This document shows, one piece after another, positions 35,878-44,034 of a stretch of DNA of 64,000 nt. The stretch is from contig CAWDHI010000011.1 of NCBI GenBank assembly GCA_963802095.1, forward strand, positions 83,335 through 147,334, read 5' to 3'. Both the position numbers and the translations under genes were made by a program. A model generated the notes under the pieces. That model saw nothing but the letters and a program-made list of their open reading frames with translations. It did not search any database and had not been told where the DNA came from. The stretch's first letter is position 1. The number at the start of each line of letters is the position of its first letter. The stretch is from CAVVEQ01 sp963802095 (GTDB lineage Bacteria; Chloroflexota; Anaerolineae; Anaerolineales; Anaerolineaceae).

Positions 35878-37470
35878 ATGAAAAATTGGATTGCTGAAAT
35901 CATCTTTTACCCGTTCATTTTTGCACTGTATTTCCCTCTAAATCTCTTGTTAAACAACCTGCACCAGTTGCCTTTCATCAGCGGTATCCGCGCTATGATC
36001 GTTTCGGTGATGGTTGCCGGTATTTGCTTGATCATTTCGAAATGCATCTTCAAGTCAAGGCACCGGGCCGCATTGATAACAGCAATCTTTATCGTGATGT
36101 TCTTCATCTACGGTTACGCGCGACAGGTTGTCCCTGGTATCCTGGTATTTGGTGCACCGCTGTATGCCCATCGCTATATGTACACGATATGGGGAGTGTT
36201 GATGGGGTTGATGATTTGGGGTAGTGTGAAATTGGTAAAAAACCCCCGAACCTTGACCAAGCCTTTGAATTTCATCAGTTTAGCCCTAGTGATCATGGCA
36301 TCCGTTCAAGGGATGTACTCCTATTTACTAAAGAAAGATGAATATCAAAACGCGAAAATCCAGGATCTTGAGGTGGCCTCCATCGCGGATCAAATGGTAG
36401 TCCCTGATAGTGATTCTATGCGGGATATTTATTTCATCCTTTTGGACGGTTACTCAAGGGCGGATATTCTGCTGGATGAATACAACTTTGATAACCAGGA
36501 GTTCATCAGCGCATTAAAGGAGCGGGGATTCTATGTCGCGGAATGCTCAAGTTCGAATTATTTCTGGACATCTCTTTCACTGGGTTCGACTTTCAACATG
36601 GACTATATCCCTCCCATTGGTGAGAAATTTCTTGAAAACGGGTTAAATTGGAGAGATTTTGCCATATACCTGGGGATCAACAGCGTTACCGAAACTTTGA
36701 AAAATATGGGCTATAAGACCGTCACCTTCGATACGGCCTATCCCTGGATGAGAGTGACGGAACCGGACTATTATATTTCACCCGGGAAGAAAACCCCTTT
36801 TTACGCTTACCTGCTTGGTAATACCAACGAATTTGAAAATTTGTTCATGGATATGACCCTGCTAGTGCGCAAGGATACCATTTTGAACCTCCTATTTGGC
36901 ATCACCATAGATAGTTCTTCATTCGCTTTAATGGAGGATCCTTATAAAGGGTTAAATAGCAAAACTGAAAACATCGGTGAACAAAAATATATGTATGATA
37001 TTTTCAAATATAATCTAGACCAACTGGATGATATTGCCTTGCTGCCCGGAAAAAAATTTGTTTATGCGCACATCATGTCCGTGCACAAGCCATTCTTATT
37101 CAGTCGGGATGGTGAATTTGAGCCGAACCAAACCAACGAAGGTTACATCAACTCTACGTTGTATACCAACCAGGTCATTCTCGATGCCATCGATCAGATC
37201 ATTGCAAATACCAATCCGAAACCTATCATTATCCTGCAGAGCGATCATAGCCGAAAAGGTTCAGAAAATATGTTTGGTATCCTCAATGGGTATTATTTTC
37301 CCGACGCGGATACAACATCGCTTTATCCAAGTATCTCTCCTATTAATTCTTTCCGGGTAATTTTTAATACATACTTTGGGGGAAATCTTCCCCTCCTTGA
37401 AGACAAATCGTTTTCACCAACCGGTGACACGCTTCGCCCTGTCGACCACAGTACCGTGAACTGCCCCTGA
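35878..37470 (+). CDS. Membrane-anchored sulfatase/phosphoethanolamine-transferase-like protein
   Basis: A 530-residue protein with four or five N-terminal membrane helices (residues 7-160) and a large extracytoplasmic alkaline-phosphatase-fold domain. Motifs: DIYFILLDGYSRAD (metal Asp), SSSNYFWTSLSLGSTFNMDY at the place of the nucleophile (Thr or Ser), AHIMSVHKPF and ILQSDHSRKG (Asp-His metal ligands). Related enzymes modify surface polymers or lipids with phospho-groups; the substrate here is unknown. The gene is intact inside a decaying region, and a stub of a paralog follows at 37712. AT-rich composition suggests horizontal acquisition. Confidence 0.8.
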   Translation: MKNWIAEIIFYPFIFALYFPLNLLLNNLHQLPFISGIRAMIVSVMVAGICLIISKCIFKSRHRAALITAIFIVMFFIYGYARQVVPGILVFGAPLYAHRYMYTIWGVLMGLMIWGSVKLVKNPRTLTKPLNFISLALVIMASVQGMYSYLLKKDEYQNAKIQDLEVASIADQMVVPDSDSMRDIYFILLDGYSRADILLDEYNFDNQEFISALKERGFYVAECSSSNYFWTSLSLGSTFNMDYIPPIGEKFLENGLNWRDFAIYLGINSVTETLKNMGYKTVTFDTAYPWMRVTEPDYYISPGKKTPFYAYLLGNTNEFENLFMDMTLLVRKDTILNLLFGITIDSSSFALMEDPYKGLNSKTENIGEQKYMYDIFKYNLDQLDDIALLPGKKFVYAHIMSVHKPFLFSRDGEFEPNQTNEGYINSTLYTNQVILDAIDQIIANTNPKPIIILQSDHSRKGSENMFGILNGYYFPDADTTSLYPSISPINSFRVIFNTYFGGNLPLLEDKSFSPTGDTLRPVDHSTVNCP

Positions 37471-37711
37471 TCCCTTGGATTTTAATCAAGGCATAAATAT
37501 TTTTAAGGAGCTGTGATTTCACGAGTCCGCCATTAAGGTTGAAATTAGTTACGCGGAAAATGGACGAAGGATAAATGGAATATATATAATTTGCTGGAAT
37601 TCCCAAGGTAGTTTTTTATGAGCGAATTTACAATGAAAATTTTTTTCAGGAAAATATCCGGATATTGCGTAATGAAAACCCCATCCGAACAGTATAATTT
37701 TTAGGTTACGC

Positions 37712-37830
37712 ATGAAATCAAAGACACAAGATTGCATTATTTATCCCTTCATATTTGTGCAATATTTTCCGCTTTTCCTTTTACCCATAAATTTGCACCA
37801 GCCGCCATTCATCAGTGGAATTCGCGTATT
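37712..37830 (+). pseudogene. N-terminal stub of a paralog of the 35878 gene
   Basis: The encoded IIYPFIFVQYFPLFLLPINL and HQPPFISGIRVL align closely with the first 40 residues of the sulfatase-like protein (FYPFIFALYFPLNLLLNNLH, QLPFISGIRAM). Homology stops at about 37830 and is followed by a hairpin and the end of the P-type ATPase gene. The rest of the paralog is gone. Confidence 0.75.
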
Positions 37831-37842
37831 ATGTAAGCATAG

Positions 37843-37869
37843 AAGACAACCTCGAAAAAAGGTTGTCTT
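37843..37869. terminator. Hairpin downstream of the P-type ATPase gene
   Basis: AAGACAACC and GGTTGTCTT flank nine bases including a run of six A. On the - strand the loop carries six T but no T-run follows the stem, so the terminator role is only probable. Confidence 0.5.
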
Positions 37870-37921
37870 GTTAGTAGTAATTCCTATACCTGCACCTGGA
37901 AAGTAGTATCCCTGCAGGGTC

Positions 37922-40673
37922 CTAATTTGCTGATTGATATTTCCTTTTGAGAAGTTTGACAGTGTCAATGGCGATCAGGACGATTACTCCTGCACCAAGG
38001 CTGATCCCGAGTTCCAGCAATGTGAGAGCAGAGGTTTTGAATATTCCCTGCAGGAGCGGTACATAGATGACTGCCATTTGCAGGACGAATGTCAGCAATA
38101 CAGCCCCGAGCAGGGGTTTATTGGTAAAAAAACCTGCTTCCCAGAGGGTTTGGCTTTCGGAGCGGGTTGCCAGTGCATTGCCCATTTGGGACAGTGTTAA
38201 GGTGGTGAAGATCATCGTCTGCCAGGCAAACTGGTGGTTAAAATTGAATGCCCATAAACCCACTAAAAGGGATACAAGCACCCATCAAAGCACCGATCCA
38301 AAGGACATCCACTCCCAACCCGCGGTCGAAGATCTTCTCTTTCGGGTTACGCGGAGGCCTTCGCATGGTATCTGGTTCTGCGGGTTCCTGGGTGAGCGCC
38401 AGACCGGGAAGACCGTCAGTCACCAGGTTTACCCAAAGGATCTGTAATGGTAGAAGCGGAAGCCCCAACCCCAAAAATGGCCCAACCAGCATTACAACTA
38501 TTTCCCCGAAGTTTGATGTCATTGTGTATTTGACGAATTTTCGGATATTCTCGTAAATGCGGCGGCCTTCTTCGACTGCTGAAACGATCGTGGCAAAGTT
38601 ATCATCCAGCAATACCATATCGGCTGCTTCCTTTGAGACATCTGTTCCGGTGATACCCATAGCTACACCGATATCAGCTTTTTTGAGGGCAGGGGCATCA
38701 TTCACCCCGTCACCGGTCATGGCAATAATACCCCCCAGTTCCTGTAGTGCTTGAACAATATTCAATTTATGTTCCGGTGAAACCCGCGCAAAGACAGAAA
38801 CGGTTTTCAAACGCTCTTTAAGTGCGGCCATGTCCAGCTTTACCAGTTCCATACCTGTGATCACATCATCGTTCTCGGCAATACCCAGTTCTTTCGCGAT
38901 GAACAACGCGGTCAATGGGTGGTCGCCTGTGATCATGATGGATCTGACTCCGGCTTTCCTGGCGACAGCCACCGCATCTTTTACTTCCGGTCGGGCGGGG
39001 TCAATCATGGCGAACATGCCAACAAAGACAAGGTCCTGTTCGAGTGGAGCACACGCATTCCGGCTTTCCTGTTCAGTGCAGTACTTGAAAGCCACTCCCA
39101 GCACCCGCATACCTTTCAAAGCCAGGTCATCATTGGCGCTTTGGATTCGGTTCTTCCAGGTTGTATCGAGTTTGACGATTTGATTTTCAGTCCACACGCG
39201 GTCACATATATCCAACAGGCCATCAACTGCCCCCTTTGTGATGGCGATAAAATTCGCCTTTATATGGAATTCAGGGGAAGTGATCATTCCTTTCAATGCT
39301 GGGGGAATCTGGTCTATTGCGTCGATTTGGTGGACTGTGGTCATCCGTTTGCGGTCAGAATCGAATGGCAGTTCGGAAATGCGCGGGAGAGCTTTTTCCA
39401 GATGTTCTTTCCACAACCCTGCCCGTACAGCAGCCACAACAAGTGCACCTTCCGTCGGGTCACCGACAGAGGAAAAGCCCCGATCTGTCTGTTCAAGCAC
39501 GGCATCATTGCAAAGAGCGCCACCTGCAAGCATGATGGCCACCGCGTTATGCTGGTCTATCACCGGGGCTGTGGATTCTGATGTACTTAAGCTGGGGCTG
39601 AAATCCCGCAGGTTTTCTTGGAGATCGAGCCTGTTGCCTGCAACATCGACCAAAGTTACCGTCATGCGGTTTTCGGTGAGTGTGCCGGTTTTATCGGAGC
39701 AGATCGTCGTGACCGATCCCAATGTTTCTACAGCCGGCAATTTTCGGATCAGGGAATTGCGTTTTAGCATTCTTTGCGCACCCAGGGCTAAAGCAATGGT
39801 TACCACTGCAGGCAGGCCTTCAGGTACTGCAGCCACAGCAATACTGATGCCGGTCAGGAACATAGTGCGAAGGTCTTCCCCTCGCAGCAAACCTAACCCA
39901 AAAACTACAGCGACGATGATCAGGGCTACAACCGCCAGCATTTTACCCAACTGGTCCAATCTTTTTTGCAACGGGGTGGGTTCATTTCCCACCGATTGGA
40001 TCAGCTCAGCAATCTTTCCCAGCTCAGTATTCATACCCGTCTCTGTTACTACGGCAGTTCCGCGGCCAAATGTTGCCAGGGTTCCCATGAATAGGCGATT
40101 ATGCTGGTCACCCAGGGAAGGATTCTCTCTGTGGATTGACTCCAGACACTTTTCCACCGGTTCGGATTCACCTGTCAGAACAGACTCCTGAACACGGAGA
40201 TTGGCATTTTCCACCAGGCTGCCATCTGCCGGCACCAAATATCCAGCTTCAAGAAAGATGATGTCCCCGGGGACCAACTCATGAGCGCGTATCTCGGTTA
40301 CCCTGCCATCTCTCCGCACCCTTACTTTTGGCACCGCCATTTTTTTTAGAGCAGCCATTGCCTGCTCAGCACGGTACTCCTGGCTGAAACCCAGTATTGA
40401 GTTCAGAATAACGATCACCATGATAGCGATGGCTTCCTTATACTCTTTTAAAAAGAAGGTGATTACCGCAGAAATAATCAGTATTACGACCATGGTGCCG
40501 GTCAACTGCTCTAATAGAATTTTCCAAGGACTCTTCGTACCGCGATCCACCAGCTCATTGAAACCATATTGTTCCTGTAGTTTGACAACTTCAGTAGAGG
40601 AAAGCCCATTTTGAAGATCGCCCCCGACCTCCTGAAGAATTTCCTTCACATTTTTTGAGTACCAGTTTTTCAT
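37922..40673 (-). CDS. Cation P-type ATPase (Ca2+/Mn2+ type), frameshifted near its 3' end
   Basis: A P2-type ATPase of about 920 residues. Seen in order: N-terminal cation ATPase domain, PADGS, the phosphorylation site CSDKTGTLTENRM, MITGDHPLTA, GDGVNDAPALKKADIG and the membrane motif ILWVNLVTDGLPGLAL. The first frame stops at 38238 after an unrelated tail. The remaining helices (VLVSLLVGLWAF to VKLLKRKY) continue in another frame down to 37922. The shift lies at the GGG of 38281-38283, and one extra base explains it. The start is the ATG at 40673. A yybP-ykoY-type riboswitch precedes the gene, which points to Mn2+ export (or Ca2+/Mn2+). Confidence 0.88.
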
Positions 40674-40723
40674 TATTCCACCATTCCTGAACACAAAGTA
40701 GTTCAATTACAAGATTACCATAC

Positions 40724-40845
40724 GAAAAAAGACCAACACATTCCAATGTATTGGTCTCGCAAATGCTTCTCGCACACAGGTTACGGGAGAATTTTACTCC
40801 GTCTTGACGATAACCCATTCCCATACGGGAAAGCTACTCCCCAAA
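40724..40845 (-). ncRNA. yybP-ykoY-type manganese riboswitch with terminator
   Basis: Read on the - strand, the RNA begins with the family hallmark GGGGAGTAGC (40842-40833). It continues through GTCAAGACGGAG and the TTGCGAGACC block (ending 40753), as in this aptamer class. The GAGACC end is shared with a terminator: AGACCAATACATT pairs with AATGTGTTGGTCT (one G-T wobble), followed by six T (40757-40724). Mn2+ binding to such aptamers usually prevents termination. The gene 50 bp downstream is a cation ATPase, as expected for this class. Confidence 0.82.
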
Positions 40846-40854
40846 TCTTAAATG

Positions 40855-40883
40855 AGTATATATTCTGGAATAATTGTTGTCAA
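40855..40883 (-). promoter_or_regulatory. Promoter of the riboswitch/ATPase transcript
   Basis: On the - strand TTGACA (40883-40878) and TATACT (40860-40855) are exactly 17 bp apart. Transcription would start near 40848, just before the riboswitch aptamer. Confidence 0.8.
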
Positions 40884-40972
40884 GGCTTTGTTGTTGTTTT
40901 GTAGTAGTTTGTGTCCAGCGGAGCAATTGTATGTTTAAAATAAATTAAAGCCTTATGATGGCGTATACCCCC

Positions 40973-41000
40973 TTGACAATCCCAGAAAACGAAATACAAT
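40973..41000 (+). promoter_or_regulatory. Promoter of the ytrA-like/stomatin operon
   Basis: TTGACA (40973-40978) and TACAAT (40995-41000) are 16 bp apart. The -10 box is part of the first unit of an 8-bp tandem repeat that continues downstream, so most repeat units also carry a -10-like TACAA(T). Confidence 0.7.
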
Positions 41001-41041
41001 AACACAAAAATACAATGATACAATAATACAAACATACAATC
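40994..41041 (+). repeat. Six tandem 8-bp repeats (ATACAATN) in a promoter
   Basis: Six adjacent octamers: ATACAATA, ACACAAAA, ATACAATG, ATACAATA, ATACAAAC, ATACAATC. They start at the -10 box and end two bases before the AAAGGAGG ribosome site of the regulator gene. They may be operator copies for the GntR protein or a length-variable promoter element. Confidence 0.85.
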
Positions 41042-41060
41042 TGAAAGGAGGACCTATGGG

Positions 41061-41459
41061 GTGACAAATCTCGATATCACGATCGACCTGCGCAGCGATG
41101 TTCCTGCTTATGTCCAGATCATAGAGAGCATCCAGCGCCTGGCGGCCAGCGGAGCACTTGAACCCGGCGATCAGCTCCCCACCGTTCGGCAATTGGCGGC
41201 CGACTTGAGGGTCAATTTCAACACTGTGGCGCGCGCCTACCGGATGCTGGATGACGCCGGAGTGATCTCCACCCAGCATGGGCGGGGTACCTATGTTGTA
41301 AAACAACCCAGTAAGGAAGCCCTGGGCAGGCTGAGAACCGAGGTTCTGGAGAACCTGGTCCATCGCTTCCTGGTGGAAATGCAGCGGCTGGATTTTGTTC
41401 ACGAGGAGGTCCTGGAAGAGATCGATAAACAATTCCGCGCCAAAAAGCGCAGTGAATAA
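41061..41459 (+). CDS. GntR-family regulator, YtrA type
   Basis: A 132-residue repressor. The GntR winged helix covers residues 10-80 (PAYVQIIESIQRLAASGALEPGDQLPTVRQLA, VNFNTVARAYRMLDDAGVI, GRGTYV). The short helical C-terminus is that of the YtrA subfamily, which often regulates ABC transporters or envelope genes. The start is the GTG at 41061 with AAAGGAGG in front; an ATG six bases earlier reaches a stop at once. It precedes the stomatin gene by 34 bp, so one operon is likely. Confidence 0.9.
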   Translation: MTNLDITIDLRSDVPAYVQIIESIQRLAASGALEPGDQLPTVRQLAADLRVNFNTVARAYRMLDDAGVISTQHGRGTYVVKQPSKEALGRLRTEVLENLVHRFLVEMQRLDFVHEEVLEEIDKQFRAKKRSE

Positions 41460-41493
41460 AAAATGATTTCAAAGCGATAAATTGGAGGTAAGA

Positions 41494-42471
41494 ATGAAAA
41501 ACACAACATACTCAAGTAATTCAGCCATCGTAAATAATTCGAACCAGGGCTCTCATATCAGCGGGATCAGCACTTTCATGTTCATCGTAGCCCTGGTCAT
41601 CGGGTTCGCGGGCGGCTTAATGATGTTCAACAGCGGGGTTCCCTTCGGTTATATTCTGCTGTATTTCGGGTTCTGGTTCTTTATTGGTGTGATCTTCATG
41701 TACAGTTTGCGGGTTGCGCAACAGTGGGAGAAAGGCGTTCTTCTACGCCTGGGGAAATTCCGCGGGCTGCGCGGTCCGGGTGTTTTCTGGGTGATGCCTT
41801 TTATTGATTCTGTACCTGCCTGGATCGATCAGCGCGTGAAGGTGACCCCATACAGCGCAGAAAAAACCCTCACCAAGGATACAGTGCCAGTTAATGTCGA
41901 CGCGGTCCTTTTCTGGGTCATCTGGGACGCGGAGAAAGCAGCCCTGGAGGTGGAGGATTACCGCACCGCCATCACCTGGGCAGCGCAAACCGCCCTGCGC
42001 GACTTGATCGGCCAAATGGCGCTGGCGGATATCCTCCTCGGGCGTTCCATTATGGATGCCGAGCTGCAGAAGATCATCGACCAGCGCACAACCCCCTGGG
42101 GCATCACCGTGCAATCCGTGGAGATCCGCGATGTGGTCATCCCCGCCGACCTGGAGGATGCCATGAGCCGCCAGGCGCAGGCCGAGCGCGAACGCCAGGC
42201 GCGCGTTATCCTGGGCGAATCCGAGAAGCAGATCGCGGAGAATTTTGCCAAAGCCGCGGAATCCTATCAAAACAACCCTGTTGCCCTGCACCTGCGCGCC
42301 ATGAACATGCTTTATGAAGGACTGAAGGAAAAAGGCGCTTTGGTGATCGTGCCATCCAGCGCGGTCGAATCGATGAACCTGGGAGGAATAAGTGGATTGG
42401 TTGCCATGTCTTCCACCGCGCCTGAGATGATCAAAGCTGCCAACAAGAACGCAGCTGTACCCAAGAAATAA
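41494..42471 (+). CDS. Stomatin/SPFH-domain membrane protein
   Basis: A 325-residue slipin-type protein. Two N-terminal hydrophobic segments (about residues 30-70) are followed by the band-7 domain: VAQQWEKGVLLRLGKFRGLRGPG, VPAWIDQRVKVT, DTVPVNVDAVLFWVI, and WGITVQSVEIRDVVIPADLEDAM. A coiled coil (QAQAERERQARVILGESEKQ) and an AVESMNLGG tail complete it. Such proteins form membrane microdomains. The classic partner NfeD is not adjacent. TGGAGG precedes the ATG at 41494. Confidence 0.93.
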   Translation: MKNTTYSSNSAIVNNSNQGSHISGISTFMFIVALVIGFAGGLMMFNSGVPFGYILLYFGFWFFIGVIFMYSLRVAQQWEKGVLLRLGKFRGLRGPGVFWVMPFIDSVPAWIDQRVKVTPYSAEKTLTKDTVPVNVDAVLFWVIWDAEKAALEVEDYRTAITWAAQTALRDLIGQMALADILLGRSIMDAELQKIIDQRTTPWGITVQSVEIRDVVIPADLEDAMSRQAQAERERQARVILGESEKQIAENFAKAAESYQNNPVALHLRAMNMLYEGLKEKGALVIVPSSAVESMNLGGISGLVAMSSTAPEMIKAANKNAAVPKK

Positions 42472-42493
42472 CCAATAATCACTCCACCCATCA

Positions 42494-42517
42494 CCCGGCG
42501 GGTGCTAACCCGCCGGG
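42494..42517 (+). terminator. GC-rich hairpin after the stomatin gene
   Basis: CCCGGCGGGT and ACCCGCCGGG flank GCTA. The stem is strong but no T-run follows, so it may act as an mRNA 3' stabiliser or a weak terminator. Confidence 0.55.
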
Positions 42518-42536
42518 AACATTATTCAAGGAATTA

Positions 42537-43916
42537 ATGAAAGTCATGAAAAAACAACCTTTTCTCATCGTGATCCCCCTGATCATGGTCCTGCTTGCTG
42601 CCTGCGGAGCGAAGGCTCCGGCAGGCCCCGCGCCCACCACCGATCCCGTCATTGCAGCTGCCGGTGAGAAAGTGGTGGATGACCTGGCTGCAGGGAATGC
42701 AGACGCAGTCTTTGCCCTCTTTGACGAGAAGGTAGCGAAAGCGTTGCCAATGGAACAGGTTGCCGGACTATGGGATCAGCTTGTTGCCCAGGTTGGTACG
42801 TACCGGGGGCGCGGTAGCGCCAGCGTTGCTCCCAACAAGGAGTACCTGGTGGCTTCGGTGCCGGTTAATTTTGAAAAACAAGCGTTGATCCTAAATGTGG
42901 TATTCAATAAGGATCGGAAGATCTCCGGGTTGAACTTCCAACCAGCCACCACACCCACACCGGCTGCCTATATCCAGCCCACTTATGTGGATACAAGTGC
43001 GTTTACCGAGGAGGACGTGACCATCGGTAGCGGCAAGTGGTCACTCCCGGGTACCCTGACCTTGCCCAAAGGCAAAGGGCCATTCCCGGCCGTGGTACTG
43101 GTACATGGTTCAGGTCCGAATGATCGGGACGAGACCATTGGTCCCAACCGCCCGTTCAAGGATATCGCCTGGGGTCTTGCCAGCCAGGGGATCGCTGTCC
43201 TGCGATACGATAAGCGCACAAAAGCCCACGCGGACGCCTTTACCCCGGAAGTGCTGCAAAATCTTACCCTCGACGAGGAAACCAACGATGATGCCATCCT
43301 GGCCGCGAAGCTGCTGGCCAGGGATAAGCGCATCGATCCCGGGCAGATCTATATCCTCGGGCACAGCCAGGGCGGCATGGCTGCGCCGCGAATTGGTGAG
43401 CAATATCCGGATCTGGCAGGGCTGATCATCCTGGCAGGCCTGGCAGGGAGGCTGGAGGATACCATCGCAGACCAGTTAACCTACATCGCCGGGTTGGACG
43501 GAACGATTTCCGAAGCGGAAAAATCTCAGCTCCAGATGGTCCAAACCGCTGCCGCGAAGGTTAAAGATCCGGCGTTAAGCACCAATACCCCCGCTGAAGA
43601 GCTGCCGCTTGGCATCCCGGCCGCCTGGTGGCTGGATCTGCGCGATTATCACCCGGCTGAAACCGCTAAAACCCTCGCCTTGCCCATCCTGCTTCTCCAG
43701 GGCGGCAGGGATTACCAGGTGACCAAGGCTGATTTTGATCTCTGGCAGAAAACGTTAAGGGATAAGAAGAACGCAGAGCTGATCTTCTATCCCGATCTGA
43801 ACCACCTGTTCATCGCCGGGGAAGGTATGGCCACCCCGGAGGAATACATGCAGCCGGGTTCAGTTGCGCAGGAGGTGATCGACCAGATCGCTGATTGGAT
43901 CAAGGAAACGAAATAG
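42537..43916 (+). CDS. Alpha/beta-hydrolase lipoprotein with DUF3887-like domain
   Basis: A 459-residue exported enzyme. A lipoprotein signal ends at LLAACG (Cys about residue 22). Residues 35-130 resemble the DUF3887 domain often placed before bacterial esterases. The hydrolase domain shows LVHGSGPNDRDE (oxyanion loop), the nucleophile in GHSQGG, the acid in QGGRDYQV and the His in DLNHLFI. It is probably a surface-attached esterase or peptidase; the substrate is unknown. Two parS-like sites follow its stop. Confidence 0.88.
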   Translation: MKVMKKQPFLIVIPLIMVLLAACGAKAPAGPAPTTDPVIAAAGEKVVDDLAAGNADAVFALFDEKVAKALPMEQVAGLWDQLVAQVGTYRGRGSASVAPNKEYLVASVPVNFEKQALILNVVFNKDRKISGLNFQPATTPTPAAYIQPTYVDTSAFTEEDVTIGSGKWSLPGTLTLPKGKGPFPAVVLVHGSGPNDRDETIGPNRPFKDIAWGLASQGIAVLRYDKRTKAHADAFTPEVLQNLTLDEETNDDAILAAKLLARDKRIDPGQIYILGHSQGGMAAPRIGEQYPDLAGLIILAGLAGRLEDTIADQLTYIAGLDGTISEAEKSQLQMVQTAAAKVKDPALSTNTPAEELPLGIPAAWWLDLRDYHPAETAKTLALPILLLQGGRDYQVTKADFDLWQKTLRDKKNAELIFYPDLNHLFIAGEGMATPEEYMQPGSVAQEVIDQIADWIKETK

Positions 43917-43925
43917 ATGTGGAGT

Positions 43926-43941
43926 AGTTTCACGTGAAACA
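43926..43941. promoter_or_regulatory. parS-like centromere site 1
   Basis: AGTTTCACGTGAAACA differs from the canonical ParB-binding site (TGTTTCACGTGAAACA) only in its first base. It starts 10 bp after the hydrolase stop codon. Confidence 0.82.
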
Positions 43942-43962
43942 ATCTTCGTTTGTTGAAATCTT

Positions 43963-43978
43963 TGTTTCACGTGAAACA
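43963..43978. promoter_or_regulatory. parS-like centromere site 2
   Basis: TGTTTCACGTGAAACA is a perfect canonical parS sequence and lies inside a 20-bp perfect palindrome (43961-43980). The two sites have centres 37 bp apart. ParB binds such sites near the chromosome origin to direct segregation. Confidence 0.88.
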
Positions 43979-43989
43979 AAATGGTAAAA

Positions 43990-44017
43990 AACCTGGCTCG
44001 CAATTGCGAGCCAGGTT
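43990..44017 (-). terminator. Terminator after the PEP/pyruvate-binding gene
   Basis: A 28-bp perfect palindrome built on AACCTGGCTCGCAA and its complement. On the - strand it is followed by six T, so it ends the gene at 44035. Confidence 0.85.
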
Positions 44018-44034
44018 CGATTAATGCCACACAC

